DNA from: G963677485 sp942492855
GTDB lineage: Bacteria; Armatimonadota; HRBIN16
Length of the DNA: 64,000 bases
NCBI GenBank assembly: GCA_942492855.1
Contig: OW818647.1
Location: 2,108,001-2,172,000, forward strand
Direction: 5' to 3'
Position 1 is the stretch's first letter. The number at the start of each line of letters is the position of its first letter. Both the position numbers and the translations under genes were made by a program. This document shows, piece after piece, positions 1 through 9,304 of the stretch. The notes beneath the pieces are model-generated. The model did not search any database, had not been told where the DNA came from, and worked only from the letters and a program-made list of their open reading frames with translations.

Positions 1-1
1 C

Positions 2-2425
2 CGCTCACTGCCGGGGGCGAAAGCTGTGATCAGCGGTGGGCGACTCGTCCAAAACTGGCGCAAGGGCGACGGCCGCATGTGGGTCGCGGATGTGCCCTGG
101 GCTAAGCAGCTATCGGCACCATTCACGCAGCTATTTGTGAACGGCAAGCGGCGGGTGCGCGCCCGCACACCCAACGAAGGGAAGTATCACTACACCCATA
201 GGCTGCTATATGATGATCGTAAGAACCCATACCCCCAATGCGACGGGCTGACCTTCAACGAGGGCGATCTGAAACCCTGGGACGAGGGTGAAGATGCGCT
301 CATCTGCCTGTTTCACAACTGGGTGAACTCCTACAACCGCGTGGGCAAGGCCGACTGGACGAGGTATCGTCTGGATTTCACACGCCCGGCGGGTATTCAT
401 TTGCTGAGTCCCAATGTGCGGTATTATGTGGAAAATCTGCGCAGTGCGCTGGACGCCCCGGGCGAGTGGTATCTCGACGACAAGGCCGGACAGCTCTATT
501 ACTATCCCATGCCTGGCGAGAACATGGCCAAGGCCGAGGTCATCGCACCGGTAGTAAAGCAGACGCTTTTGCAACTGCGCGGCGAGCCGGAGTCAGGCAG
601 CTATGTGCAGAACATTCAGTTTCGTGATCTCTCCTTCCAACACACCGATGCGGAGCTTTCTCCCGGCTACCGGCACAGCGTGCAGGGTGCCGAGTCTCAG
701 CGCGGGGCCATCGTGGCGCGCGGTGCCCGTCACTGCGTCATCGACGAGTGCGAGTTCACGCGGCTGGGTGAGCATGGAGTCTCGCTGCTGGAGGCGTGTT
801 CAGGTAACACCGTCAGCCTGTGCCGCATTTCCGATATGGGCGGGGGCGGCATCTATCTGTCTGAGGCGGGTCCGGCCAACACCGCGGAATGGTATCTCAC
901 CGCGCACAATACCATCGACAACAACTTCATACACGACGGCGGCAAAATCTTCCGCGCCGGTTGCGGGGTCTTCCTGGGTGGAAGTGCCAGTTACAACAGG
1001 ATCACCCACAACGAGATATGCGACCTGAGCTGGATGGGCGTGCATATGGGCTGGAGCTGGTCGGCAAAATACCCCGCTTACTCGCACCACAATGAGATCG
1101 CGTATAACCACATCCACCACATCGGCAACGGGGTGTTGAACGACATCGGGGGCATCTATACCCTCGGCATTTCGGCTGGCACGGTGATACACCATAACCT
1201 CATCCACGACATCACGCGGTTCGAACGCGGTGAGGAGGGCTACGGCGGCTGGGGCATCTATCTGGACGCCGCGAGCTCTGAGATCCGCGTGGAGAACAAC
1301 GTGGTCTACAACACCCGCGACGGCGGTCTGCACCTGCACAGCTTTGGTTACCCATACGGTGATGAGATTGTGAACAATGTATTCGCCTATGCCGGTGCTG
1401 GCCAGTTGGTGCGTAACAACACCGAGGAGACAGAGGGCAGCCACGCCGTGCTGGAGCGCAACATCGTGTACAACACCAACAAACGGATGTTCGATGGTGA
1501 TAACTGGACCGCCAAAGGGAAGTTTTCGGCGGATTACAACCTCTATTTCAGCGAGAAAGCCGCTTCGCCGGACTTCTACGGCCAGAGCTTCGCGGGATGG
1601 CAGGCCACTGGGCGAGATAAACATTCGATCGTAGCCGACCCGGGATTTATGAACGCGCGCAAGTATGACTTCCGGCTGAAGCCTAATTCGCCTACCCTGA
1701 AACTGGGCATCCAGTCGATTGATTTGAGCACGGTCGGCCTGTATGGCGACCCCGCCTGGACCAAACTGCCGAGGAATATCCGCCATCGTGCGGTGGAGAA
1801 GGGTCCGAAGCCGGACCCCAAGACCCAGGGGCTTCTTCAGTATGACTTCGAGGAGTATGACTCAGGCGACATCCCCGATGGCGCTGTTCCGCCCGATGGA
1901 GACACGAGCTGCTCCGTGACGGATGTTTCGCCTGCATCTGGAGCCTATTGCCTGAAGTTTGTTGATGGAGCTTCGAAGGAGAGCTGGAAGCCGCACTGGT
2001 TCATCAAGCGGATGCCCATGAAAGGCGCGGTTCATCTTCAGGCCAAGCTGCGTAACGACCTTCTCCAGCCGGTGGTTATCGAGCTGGAACTGCGCGACTG
2101 GCCGGGCATGATCGGCACCAAATACGCCACCGGCCCCTATCTGAGGATGCTGCCGGACGGCGTAGTGCTGGCCTCCGATGGCGGTGTGATGAAGCCAATT
2201 GGCCGATGTCAGCCTGGCGAATGGCTGACGGTGAATGTGAAGTTTGCGGAAGGAAAAGGCCGTGCCAACAACTACTCTGTCACACTGGGATCCGATGGCA
2301 AACCTGTATCTGGCTTGAAGTTTGCCAGCGAGGGCTTTACGGGTTTCAACTGGCTGGGGGTGATGGGCTCCGGTGATCAGCCCGGCGCGTTTTATGTGGA
2401 TGATGTGGTCGTGGGGCGGGAGTGA
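2..2425 (+). CDS. Right-handed parallel beta-helix protein, N-terminus cut by window edge
   Basis: The frame is open to the left window edge, so the gene begins outside; a GTG at 26 is inside the protein because the upstream codons (GAKAVISGG) match the same stretch of the complete paralogue at 6036. About 807 residues are visible. Residues roughly 180-540 are rich in N/G/H turns typical of parallel beta-helix polysaccharide lyases and epimerases. A segment near 545-590 (HSIVADPGF, LKPNSPTLKLG) is shared with the 6036 paralogue. The last 170 residues form a jelly-roll, concanavalin-like domain ending in FYVDDVVVGRE. It is probably secreted and acts on polysaccharide; substrate unknown. The coding frame is sure, the exact activity is not. 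Confidence 0.85.
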   Translation, partial: RSLPGAKAVISGGRLVQNWRKGDGRMWVADVPWAKQLSAPFTQLFVNGKRRVRARTPNEGKYHYTHRLLYDDRKNPYPQCDGLTFNEGDLKPWDEGEDALICLFHNWVNSYNRVGKADWTRYRLDFTRPAGIHLLSPNVRYYVENLRSALDAPGEWYLDDKAGQLYYYPMPGENMAKAEVIAPVVKQTLLQLRGEPESGSYVQNIQFRDLSFQHTDAELSPGYRHSVQGAESQRGAIVARGARHCVIDECEFTRLGEHGVSLLEACSGNTVSLCRISDMGGGGIYLSEAGPANTAEWYLTAHNTIDNNFIHDGGKIFRAGCGVFLGGSASYNRITHNEICDLSWMGVHMGWSWSAKYPAYSHHNEIAYNHIHHIGNGVLNDIGGIYTLGISAGTVIHHNLIHDITRFERGEEGYGGWGIYLDAASSEIRVENNVVYNTRDGGLHLHSFGYPYGDEIVNNVFAYAGAGQLVRNNTEETEGSHAVLERNIVYNTNKRMFDGDNWTAKGKFSADYNLYFSEKAASPDFYGQSFAGWQATGRDKHSIVADPGFMNARKYDFRLKPNSPTLKLGIQSIDLSTVGLYGDPAWTKLPRNIRHRAVEKGPKPDPKTQGLLQYDFEEYDSGDIPDGAVPPDGDTSCSVTDVSPASGAYCLKFVDGASKESWKPHWFIKRMPMKGAVHLQAKLRNDLLQPVVIELELRDWPGMIGTKYATGPYLRMLPDGVVLASDGGVMKPIGRCQPGEWLTVNVKFAEGKGRANNYSVTLGSDGKPVSGLKFASEGFTGFNWLGVMGSGDQPGAFYVDDVVVGRE

Positions 2426-2738
2426 TGCATTCCGCCATGCCACGCGCTAAAGCACATGGCTATTGACCTGCCAAGCCTGCTGAAGCAGGCTGCAGGGCTT
2501 CGCCCTGTCAGTATGGTGGTTGAACCCAGACTGCTTCAGCAGGCTTGTTGATCAATAGCCGAGACATTTATGTCGCGGAATCGGAGGCTATATACCTGTT
2601 GTACATATATGGGCAATCGGGCTGGGGTGTCTATACCCGCGACGCTTGGCTGAACAACCGTGACCCATACCATCGGCAATTGGCGACGGGTTCGGCGGCC
2701 CGTCCGTGACTTCGTCCCGGTACGGGCACTGTCACCGA

Positions 2739-2762
2739 GGGCGTTTCGCGAAACGCCCCTAC
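2739..2762. repeat. GTAGGGGC-type palindrome nested in a larger repeat
   Basis: GGGCGTTTCGCGAAACGCCC followed by CTAC, a perfect 20-bp palindrome in the reverse orientation of the GTAGGGGCG family. It sits where the sister copy at 37514-37614 has an unrelated short sequence, which suggests insertion into an older repeat. Confidence 0.7.
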
Positions 2763-2793
2763 ATGGCCCGCGTTCCGGCGGGCGTTGGGAGGA

Positions 2794-3026
2794 TCCGGCA
2801 CCCACGAAGTGGGTACTTTCTTATAGCCACGGGTGAGCATCAGCGTAACCCGTGGTGGAGGTGATATGGTTATTACCCCGAAGTGGGTCGAACCATATAC
2901 AAGTAGGTTAATATTCGGGGAACCAGATTTGACCCACTTCGGGGTAGATGGATTGCGCAGCCTACCAGGGGTTACGCTTCGCTTACCCCTGGCTATAAGA
3001 ATCTTACCCACTCCGTGGGTGCCGGA
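2794..3026. repeat. Large palindromic repeat, copy 1 (233 bp)
   Basis: The left arm begins TCCGGCACCCACGAAGTGGG and the right arm ends with its complement (CCCACTCCGTGGGTGCCGGA). Within each arm are further matched segments: TTCTTATAGCCA and TGGCTATAAGAA, ACCCGTGGT and ACCAGGGGT, and an inner pair TACCCCGAAGTGGGTC / GACCCACTTCGGGGTA. The whole can fold into one long cruciform. A second complete copy is at 32189-32424 and a right half at 37857-37955. No open frame encodes a transposase. Confidence 0.8.
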
Positions 3027-3102
3027 CCACCCGTAGCATGATGTACAGTCTGGTGATACCGCGACTAGCGGCTGTTTTGCGAAGGATTGAAGGAGACCGA
3101 AT

Positions 3103-3843
3103 ATGAGTGCAACCTTAGGCGTAATATTGACCATCGGCGTATCGATGATCCTGGCACGCAAGCTGGCGGCTAGTCAGAACTGGGTGCGACCTGCCGAACT
3201 GCAGCAGCGGGACCAGTGGAGCAAGCAGCACCTGCTCGAGGCAAAGGCACAGATGCCGTTTTCGTTCGTGTTCGCCGATCAGCCATCGGACAAGCTGCTG
3301 GCCGAGTGGCCCCGGACCCAGATACGCAAGAAATTGGACGCCCATCGGTCGCAACAAACCACCACATGGACCGATGCGAAGAGCGGCCTTGAGGTGCGTT
3401 GTGTTTCGGTCGAGTATTCCGACTATCCGGCCATCGAATGGACGGTCTACTTCAAGAACACCGGCAAGCAGAACACCCCGATACTACGCGACATCCAGGC
3501 AATCAACTCAGTGTTTCAAAAGGCAGACAGCCGCGACTTCATTCTGAACGGCAACAAGGGCGACTACTACGTGCGTGAGGGCTATGAGCCCACTCGACAG
3601 GTCCTCAGACCGAACACCACGAGCCGCTTCGCACCCGATGGTGGTCGACCGACCAACGGAGCCAACGGCTGGCCATATTACAACATCCAATGGAGTGATG
3701 GCGGTGTCATCCTGGCCATTGGCTGGCCGGGCCAGTGGGCCAGTTCCTTCATGCGGGATGATCAGAACGGGCTGAGGGTTGTGGCGGGTCAGGAGCTGAC
3801 GCATCTCTCACTCAAACCGGGCGGCCAATACGAACCCCGCTGA
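3103..3843 (+). CDS. GH36 alpha-galactosidase, N-terminal part
   Basis: 246 residues: a short hydrophobic N-terminus (possible signal peptide, residues 4-18) followed by the beta-sandwich that precedes the barrel in GH36 enzymes (EWTVYFKNTG, a substrate-facing GGQYEPR end). AAGGAG precedes the ATG. The frame stops at TGA 3841-3843, and the catalytic half starts at an ATG that shares its A with this stop (TGATG). In intact GH36 proteins the segment PGE..RTP..LLFW is continuous; here the bases CGAACCCCGCTGATG encode RTPLM in the next frame. One missing base near the CCCC run is the simplest explanation; translational coupling of two polypeptides is the alternative. Confidence 0.75.
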   Translation: MSATLGVILTIGVSMILARKLAASQNWVRPAELQQRDQWSKQHLLEAKAQMPFSFVFADQPSDKLLAEWPRTQIRKKLDAHRSQQTTTWTDAKSGLEVRCVSVEYSDYPAIEWTVYFKNTGKQNTPILRDIQAINSVFQKADSRDFILNGNKGDYYVREGYEPTRQVLRPNTTSRFAPDGGRPTNGANGWPYYNIQWSDGGVILAIGWPGQWASSFMRDDQNGLRVVAGQELTHLSLKPGGQYEPR

Positions 3844-5093
3844 TGGCGCTGCTGTTCTGGCAAGGTGCCGACCTGGTGCGGGCTCAAAACCTCTGGCGGC
3901 GTTGGTTCATGGCGTACAATATCCCCAAAATCAACGGTAAGCCACCAGCGCCGATTGCACAGATGCAGTTGTCCCCGGCCTGCAAGGGCAGCGAACAGGA
4001 GCAGTGGCGTGAGGCCCGGAGCTTCGCCGAGGCCGGTATCGATATCGACGTCTACTGGAACGACGCGGGCTGGTATCTGTGTGGCGATGACCCCAACTGG
4101 GTGCTGACCGGCACATGGGAGATCGATCGCGTGCGGTATCCGAAGGGGTTCAAGCCGCTCGCCGACTGGATTCATGCCCGGGGTAAGAAGCTGATCGTGT
4201 GGTTCGAGCCGGAGCGTATCGGCGATCCTTATGGCTGGCTTCCCAAAAACCACCCAGACTGGATTCTGGGTGGCCCCCTGTTGAATATGGGGAACCCGGA
4301 GGCCTGGAAATGGGTCGTGGAACGGGTTGACAGCATCATCAAGGAGAACGGCATCGACTACTACCGCCAGGACTTCAATATCGATCCGTTGAGCTTTTGG
4401 CGTGCGAATGACGCGCAAGACCGGCAGGGCATGACCGAAAACCTGCATGTTCAGGGTTATCTGGCGTTCTGGGATGAGCTGCGACGCCGTCACCCTGGCA
4501 TGCTGATTGACTCCTGCGCCTCGGGTGGTCGGCGCAACGACCTGGAGACGCTGCGCCGGGCGGTGCCTCTGCTGCGAAGCGACTACCAGCCGGCCAAGGA
4601 CTGGGAAGCCCAGCACGGGCAGACGTATGGGATATCCTCCTGGATACCCTACTACGGCTCTGGGGTGTATTCTGTGGAGAAGTATCCCGCGCGCAGCTTC
4701 TACATGCCCAGCTTCGGTCTTGGCGGCAACCAGGACATGAAGAAGGCCAAAGTGCTCTACGACGAATGCCGTATTGTGGCCCCGTTGATGCTGGGTGACT
4801 TCTATCCGTTGACGCCCTACACTCTGGCGCAGGAGCGGTGGATCGCATGGCAGTTCGACCGTCCGGAGCAGGGCGATGGCGTGATCCAGGCCTTCCGCCA
4901 TGACACAAGTGAGGATAACACGAGCCGTCTCCGGTTGTGCGGGTTGGATCGAGATGCGCATTACGAATTGACCAACTTCGATGCCGAAGGCACCACATGT
5001 GTTTCGGGCAGGGAGCTGATGGAGAAGGGGCTGGTCGTGGCCATCCCCGACCAACCCGGCGCGGCGATCATCACCTACCGGCGGACGAAGTAA
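3843..5093 (+). CDS. GH36 alpha-galactosidase, catalytic barrel part
   Basis: 416 residues covering the catalytic (beta/alpha)8 barrel and the start of the C-terminal sheet of GH36 (Melibiase). Visible motifs: VYWNDAGWY, the W-F-E-P-E-R signature, YRQDFN with the expected nucleophile Asp177 (the usual Lys is Arg/Gln here) and SCASGGRRND with the acid/base Asp233. The enzyme would release alpha-galactosyl residues from galactosides. It continues the protein at 3103 in the -1 frame. Its stop lies 32 bp ahead of the creatininase-like gene, so the two probably share a transcript. Confidence 0.8.
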   Translation: MALLFWQGADLVRAQNLWRRWFMAYNIPKINGKPPAPIAQMQLSPACKGSEQEQWREARSFAEAGIDIDVYWNDAGWYLCGDDPNWVLTGTWEIDRVRYPKGFKPLADWIHARGKKLIVWFEPERIGDPYGWLPKNHPDWILGGPLLNMGNPEAWKWVVERVDSIIKENGIDYYRQDFNIDPLSFWRANDAQDRQGMTENLHVQGYLAFWDELRRRHPGMLIDSCASGGRRNDLETLRRAVPLLRSDYQPAKDWEAQHGQTYGISSWIPYYGSGVYSVEKYPARSFYMPSFGLGGNQDMKKAKVLYDECRIVAPLMLGDFYPLTPYTLAQERWIAWQFDRPEQGDGVIQAFRHDTSEDNTSRLRLCGLDRDAHYELTNFDAEGTTCVSGRELMEKGLVVAIPDQPGAAIITYRRTK

Positions 5094-5125
5094 TCCCCGA
5101 CCATATATATAAGGAGAGTCATGCT

Positions 5126-5929
5126 ATGCAATGGGAACTGCTGAACGGGAAAGACTTCGATAGTGCTGTGCGTGAGAGCGGCGGTGTGTGCATCATACCG
5201 GCAGGTTCGCTGGAGCGTCATGGCGACCATATGCCTCTGGGCACCGACTACCTGAACGTGCATAAGATGGCCTGCCTGGCGGCAGAGCAGGAGTCCGCGG
5301 TGGTGTTCCCGGGGTTCTATTTCGCGCAGGTCTGCGAATCGATGGCTTGTGCTGGCACCATCGCGCTGAAGCCTCAACTGCTGGTGCAGCTCTTGCGCAA
5401 TGTATATGAGGAGATCGCCCGCAACGGATTCCGCAAGATCATCGTGCTCAACGGGCACGGCGGCAACGATCCGTTCATGAAGTTTATGGGCTTCACTGAC
5501 ATGAACCAGCCGAAAGAATATGTGGTTTACTACCGCAACTGGTGGGAATCGGAGAATGAACAGCTCCACCAAGTGCTGGCCGATGACAATGAGGGGCGGC
5601 CTACCGGCCACGCCTGCGAGTGGGAAGCCAGCATGACCATGCATCTGCAGGGAGCGGATTCGGTGAATCTTGACAATTTCACTGACGATGTCTCTCCGAT
5701 GCTGGACCGCGCGGGTGGGATAGAGAGTCATGCCTTCACCGGTCTGAACTGGTTTGCCGGCTGCCCGGAATGCTACCTCGGCAACGCACGGCACGCCAGC
5801 GCGGAGCGCGGTGCCCGGTATGCCGCCTATAACATCGCCGACATGGTGGAGCTGATCCGGGCCGTGAAATCCGACGAGGCCCTCCCTGCGCTTCAGCGAG
5901 ATTTCTACCGCAGAAGCCACGGGGTGTGA
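5126..5929 (+). CDS. Creatininase-family amidohydrolase
   Basis: 267 residues. The ATG at 5126 is chosen because AAGGAG lies 10 bases upstream, although the frame extends further left into the GH36 gene. The family metal-binding signature G-S-L-E-R-H-G-D-H-M-P-L-G-T-D is at residues 27-41 (ligands Glu30, His32, Asp41 by family analogy), and a second block NGHGGN is near residue 112. The family includes creatininase and enzymes that open or cleave cyclic amides (for example mycofactocin MftE and FAPy deformylase). In sugar-degradation loci of this kind the substrate is usually unknown. It is cytoplasmic, with no signal peptide, and probably in an operon with the GH36 gene. Confidence 0.85.
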   Translation: MQWELLNGKDFDSAVRESGGVCIIPAGSLERHGDHMPLGTDYLNVHKMACLAAEQESAVVFPGFYFAQVCESMACAGTIALKPQLLVQLLRNVYEEIARNGFRKIIVLNGHGGNDPFMKFMGFTDMNQPKEYVVYYRNWWESENEQLHQVLADDNEGRPTGHACEWEASMTMHLQGADSVNLDNFTDDVSPMLDRAGGIESHAFTGLNWFAGCPECYLGNARHASAERGARYAAYNIADMVELIRAVKSDEALPALQRDFYRRSHGV

Positions 5930-6035
5930 GTTTGCGATCGCGGGGCAGAGGGTTGCCCTCAAGGCGACGGGTCCTGTTAACCTGCTAAAGCAGGCCGTGT
6001 CACGTAATAACATATACTCATCATAGGAACACAAC

Positions 6036-8705
6036 ATGAAACTGCTGGTCTGTGCAATTCTATTGTTGGCTGGGATACTCAGCAGCCTCCACACATCCGC
6101 CGCTGAGCTCTATGTATCACCCAACGGGAGCGACGGCAACCCGGGCACGAAGGCGGGGCCGTTCGCGTCGCTGCAGCGGGCCAGCGAGGAGCTGCGCAAG
6201 CTGAAGGGGACCGAGCCGGTGACCGTGAATCTGCGCGCGGGCACATACTCCCTCACCAGCAGCCTGATACTGACCAGCGAACACTCCGGCACGGAAAAGG
6301 CTCCGGTGGTGTGGCAGGCGTATCCTGGCGAGAAGGTATCCCTCATTGGCGGTAGGACCATCAGCGGATTTGTGCCTTATAAGGGCAAGATTTTGAAGGC
6401 GGATGTAGGCGCGCAGGGGTTTGCCGACATCGGCTTCCGGCAGTTGCTGTGCAACGGTCGCCGTATGGATATCGCCCGCTACCCGAACCGAGACGCAAAC
6501 AACCCTGTGACCGGAGGCTGGGCCTACGTGGATGGCAAGCCGCTGCCACTGTATGCCGACATCCCAGGCGAATCGATGAAACTGCTGCAGTATCATGAGG
6601 CCGATGCCCGCCAATGGGCGCATCCTGAGCAGGCTGAGGTAATGATCTTCCCAAGATACAACTGGTGGAACGATATCATCCGCATCGCATCAATCGACAA
6701 AGCTGCGCGCACCATCACGCTCAGTGCCAACGCCTCCTACGCCATCCGGCCCGGCGACCGCTATTTCGTGCAGAACCTTCTGGAAGAGCTGGACGCGCCG
6801 GGAGAGTGGTATCTCGATGCACAGACCAAAACGCTCTTCTTCTACCCGCCCGAGGGGGTCAACCCAGCGAAGATGGTTGTATCAGCACCCGCGATCCGTA
6901 CCATACTCAAGCTACAGGATGGCGCCGCGAACATCACCTTCCGCGGGTTCACGTTTGAGTGCTGCGATGGAAACGCGATCGAGATAGATAAATCCGTCTA
7001 CTGCCGGATCGCCGCCTGCACCATCCGCAACGTGGGCGACTTCTACGGCTCGGGGGTGATCATCAACGGCGGTGAGCGCAACGGGGTGGTTGGCTGCGAT
7101 ATCCATGACACCGGTCGGGATGCGGTGAGTATCGACGGCGGCGACCGCGAGACGCTGAAGCCCGCAGGCAACTATGCCGATAACAACTACATCCACCATG
7201 TGGGCATCTATTATAAGCAGGGCGTCGGAGTGCAACTCAACGGAGTGGGCAACCGCATCTCGCACAACCTGATGCATGACCTACCGCGTTTCGGCATCGG
7301 CTGGAGCGGCAATGACCATATCATCGAATACAACGAGATACGGCACTGCAACCTGGAGACGGCGGACTGCGGCGCGATCTACTGCTGGCAGGTGGACTGG
7401 ACCAAGCGCGGTACGCAGATCAGGTATAACTACCTGCATGATATCATCGGCTTCGGTCAGGAGAACGGCAAGTGGACCAGCCCGCACATGAACTGGGGCA
7501 TCTACCTGGACGACGGCACCTGCGGCACGCATGTGTATGGCAACATCGTGGCGCGCACCATCCTGGGCGGGGTGCATGTGCATGGTGGGCGCGACAACGT
7601 GATAGAGAACAACATACTGGTGGATGGGCGCGACAGCCAGGTGCAATACAGCGGTTATGTGCAGGGAGGCCATCCTGTGCCGATGATGACCGACACCTGG
7701 AAGCAGTTTTCGGGCACGCCGGCATATATGAAATACCCGGGCTACGAGCGGCTGACCAAGAGTCTTGACGACTCCTGGAAGATGGCTGACAACAGCTTTG
7801 TACGCAACATCGTGAGCTACCGCGAACCCAAGGCGGCACTGTATGCGCATAGCAACCTGCCGTTCGATCGGACGGTCTCTGACTCCAACCTGATCTGGCA
7901 CAACAAAGCGCCGCTGATGACCGGTGTCACCAGCCTGAAGGGTCTGACCGGGCCCAACCTGGTGCCGAGTCCGGGCTTCGAACAGGGTGACGCGGGCGGT
8001 CTACCCGAGGGCTGGGAGTGGCAGATCAAGCCGGGTGATTCGGTAGCCAAACTGGATCCCGCGGTGAAACATTCCGGCAAGCAGTCGCTGCGGCTCGACG
8101 CGCATGGCACGACCACCGACTCCAGCGGCCAGACGCTAAACGTGAACTTCGTAACTAAAGATATCACGTTGATCCCGGGGCAGACCTATAAGCTGAGCGC
8201 CAGGGTGCGTTCCGATGTGCCCACACCGGGATCGATCATGCCCCAGGCCTACCAGGCAAACAAATACTTCTGGGCCAAGTACAACGGCTTCACGGCCGGT
8301 CCAGAGTGGAAGCAGATCGAAACCATCTTCCGCTTCCCTGCCAAAGGCGAGCCCGACTGGCATCCCGAAATGAAGGCGATCCGTGTCCGCATTGATATCT
8401 CTCAGGCGACAGGCAGCCTCTGGGTCGACGATGTGGAGCTGCGCCGTGCCGATGTGCTATCCGAATGGGAGGCCTGGAAGGCTCTCGGGTTGGACAGGCA
8501 TTCTGTCATCGCTGATCCGCTGTTTGTGAACCGCGCGGCCGACGACTACCGGCTGAAGCCCAACTCACCCGCATTGAAGCTGGGATTTAAGCCCATCCCG
8601 GTGGACAAAATCGGGCCATACAAGAGTGAGCTGCGCGCTTCGTGGCCCATCAAGCAAGCCATCGGCGCACGTGAGCAGATGAAGATCGACTGGTCACGGC
8701 ACTAA
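6036..8705 (+). CDS. Secreted right-handed beta-helix protein with CBM-like insertion
   Basis: 889 residues with a clear signal peptide (MKLLVCAILLLAGILSS, cleavage near residue 23). ELYVSPNGSDGNPGT is the usual opening of secreted beta-helix proteins (pectate-lyase-3/DUF1565-like). Repeats of N/G-rich rungs run from about 290 to 560. Residues roughly 637-805 are a carbohydrate-binding-like jelly roll (PGFEQGD...GWEW...YKLSARVRSD...LWVDDVEL, CBM4/9 style), inserted just before the conserved terminal segment LKPNSPALKLG that it shares with the gene at 2-2425. A role in binding or cleaving plant polysaccharide is inferred. Confidence 0.85.
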   Translation: MKLLVCAILLLAGILSSLHTSAAELYVSPNGSDGNPGTKAGPFASLQRASEELRKLKGTEPVTVNLRAGTYSLTSSLILTSEHSGTEKAPVVWQAYPGEKVSLIGGRTISGFVPYKGKILKADVGAQGFADIGFRQLLCNGRRMDIARYPNRDANNPVTGGWAYVDGKPLPLYADIPGESMKLLQYHEADARQWAHPEQAEVMIFPRYNWWNDIIRIASIDKAARTITLSANASYAIRPGDRYFVQNLLEELDAPGEWYLDAQTKTLFFYPPEGVNPAKMVVSAPAIRTILKLQDGAANITFRGFTFECCDGNAIEIDKSVYCRIAACTIRNVGDFYGSGVIINGGERNGVVGCDIHDTGRDAVSIDGGDRETLKPAGNYADNNYIHHVGIYYKQGVGVQLNGVGNRISHNLMHDLPRFGIGWSGNDHIIEYNEIRHCNLETADCGAIYCWQVDWTKRGTQIRYNYLHDIIGFGQENGKWTSPHMNWGIYLDDGTCGTHVYGNIVARTILGGVHVHGGRDNVIENNILVDGRDSQVQYSGYVQGGHPVPMMTDTWKQFSGTPAYMKYPGYERLTKSLDDSWKMADNSFVRNIVSYREPKAALYAHSNLPFDRTVSDSNLIWHNKAPLMTGVTSLKGLTGPNLVPSPGFEQGDAGGLPEGWEWQIKPGDSVAKLDPAVKHSGKQSLRLDAHGTTTDSSGQTLNVNFVTKDITLIPGQTYKLSARVRSDVPTPGSIMPQAYQANKYFWAKYNGFTAGPEWKQIETIFRFPAKGEPDWHPEMKAIRVRIDISQATGSLWVDDVELRRADVLSEWEAWKALGLDRHSVIADPLFVNRAADDYRLKPNSPALKLGFKPIPVDKIGPYKSELRASWPIKQAIGAREQMKIDWSRH

Positions 8706-8742
8706 GGGGTTGTCTCACGCGAAGACGCGAAGACGCGAAGGG

Positions 8743-8971
8743 GTAGTGACCGCGCCGGTTGATCAGCACGCATACGATGGCTGTGTAGCCCATCTCCGGC
8801 GCGGTCTGGCGCGTAGGGGCGACCGGCCGGTCGCCCACCGCTGCGGGTGGCCACCGTCCGCTTCAGCGGACCGGTGCTGATCAGCGATGGGTGACAAGGC
8901 CCGCTTTAGCGGGTTGCCGGAACCCGTCGCAGACGCGTGCGGCGGTTTGGTCCTTGTCAATCCATCCACAG
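8743..8971. repeat. Long direct repeat, left copy
   Basis: About 229 bp that recurs at 10907-11140, so the two copies flank the M48-like gene. It begins GTAGTGACCGCGCCGGTT and includes a GACCGCGCCGG/CCGGCGCGGTC palindrome, a GTAGGGGCGACCGGCCGGTC palindrome (8812-8836; a different one, GATTCGCGAATC, in the other copy), CCGTCCGCTTCAGCGGACCGG, and GCCCGCTTTAGCGGG hairpins. The region 8706-9304 contains no gene. Confidence 0.75.
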
Positions 8972-9137
8972 ATTACACAGATTACGCAGATTAGGATGGT
9001 TCAATCCCAACGCAAAGGCGCAAGGGACGCGAAGGCGCAAAGGGGTAATGACCGCGCCGGTATTTCGGTAAGCTTTCGATCTTTATGCAACTAACCTCCA
9101 GCGCGGTCTGGCGCGGGGCGATTCGCGAATCGCCCTT
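8945..9137. repeat. ACAGATTACGCAGATTA / CGCAAAGGCGCAA repeat block
   Basis: Short-period sequence (CACAGATTACACAGATTACG, then AACGCAAAGGCGCAAGGGAC) followed by a GACCGCGCCGG...CAGCGCGGTC palindrome and GGGGCGATTCGCGAATCGCCC (9115-9137). The first 95 bp are nearly identical to 10833-10922. Related fragments occur at 51473-51510 and 60415-60450. Confidence 0.7.
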
Positions 9138-9208
9138 CCCGCGCCGATGGATGGCCTTTCCCATCCTACCCATCCGTGTAATCCGTGGTTCAGACATTAG
9201 TCCGGTTC

Positions 9209-9237
9209 TTGACAAGCGGACGATAGTTGGATAACCT
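9209..9237 (+). promoter_or_regulatory. Candidate promoter of the M48-like gene
   Basis: TTGACA at 9209-9214, a 17-bp spacer and TAACCT at 9232-9237, 68 bp ahead of the start codon. The -35 matches the sigma-70 consensus fully, the -10 only in part. Confidence 0.4.
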
Positions 9238-9304
9238 TATCCTTGGTAAAGGTATGTAGAAACCTGCATTTGTAAGACAGACAGCTAACCACCAAGGAGC
9301 CATC

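Larger units (their letters stand above)
2426..3102. repeat. Repeat-filled intergenic region
   Basis: No gene seen. It holds three elements. At 2458-2560 is a 103-bp palindrome whose arms read GGCTATTGA...AAGCCTGCTGAAGCAG and its complement, with a small CAGGGCTTCGCCCTG hairpin inside. At 2681-2787 is a copy of an element also present at 37514-37614 (GACGGGTTCGGNGGCCCG ... GGCCCGCG). At 2794-3026 is the large palindrome described separately. A Shine-Dalgarno AAGGAG lies just ahead of the next gene. Confidence 0.75.

Noticed and set aside
2794..3026. Insertion sequence
   Set aside because: Terminal inverted arms exist, but there is no transposase gene, the length is only 233 bp and no target duplication could be recognised. 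It is kept as a repeat only.
3789..5054. Long minus-strand open frame opposite the GH36 barrel
   Set aside because: It is antisense to a protein with clear catalytic motifs, its product is His/Pro/Arg-rich without domains, and such mirror frames are common in GC-rich genes. The same applies to long frames opposite the permeases (52870-54129) and the operon membrane genes (57281-58573).
4937..5125. Upstream extension of the creatininase-like protein
   Set aside because: It would overlap the GH36 end in another frame, and the ribosome site and family alignment point to 5126.
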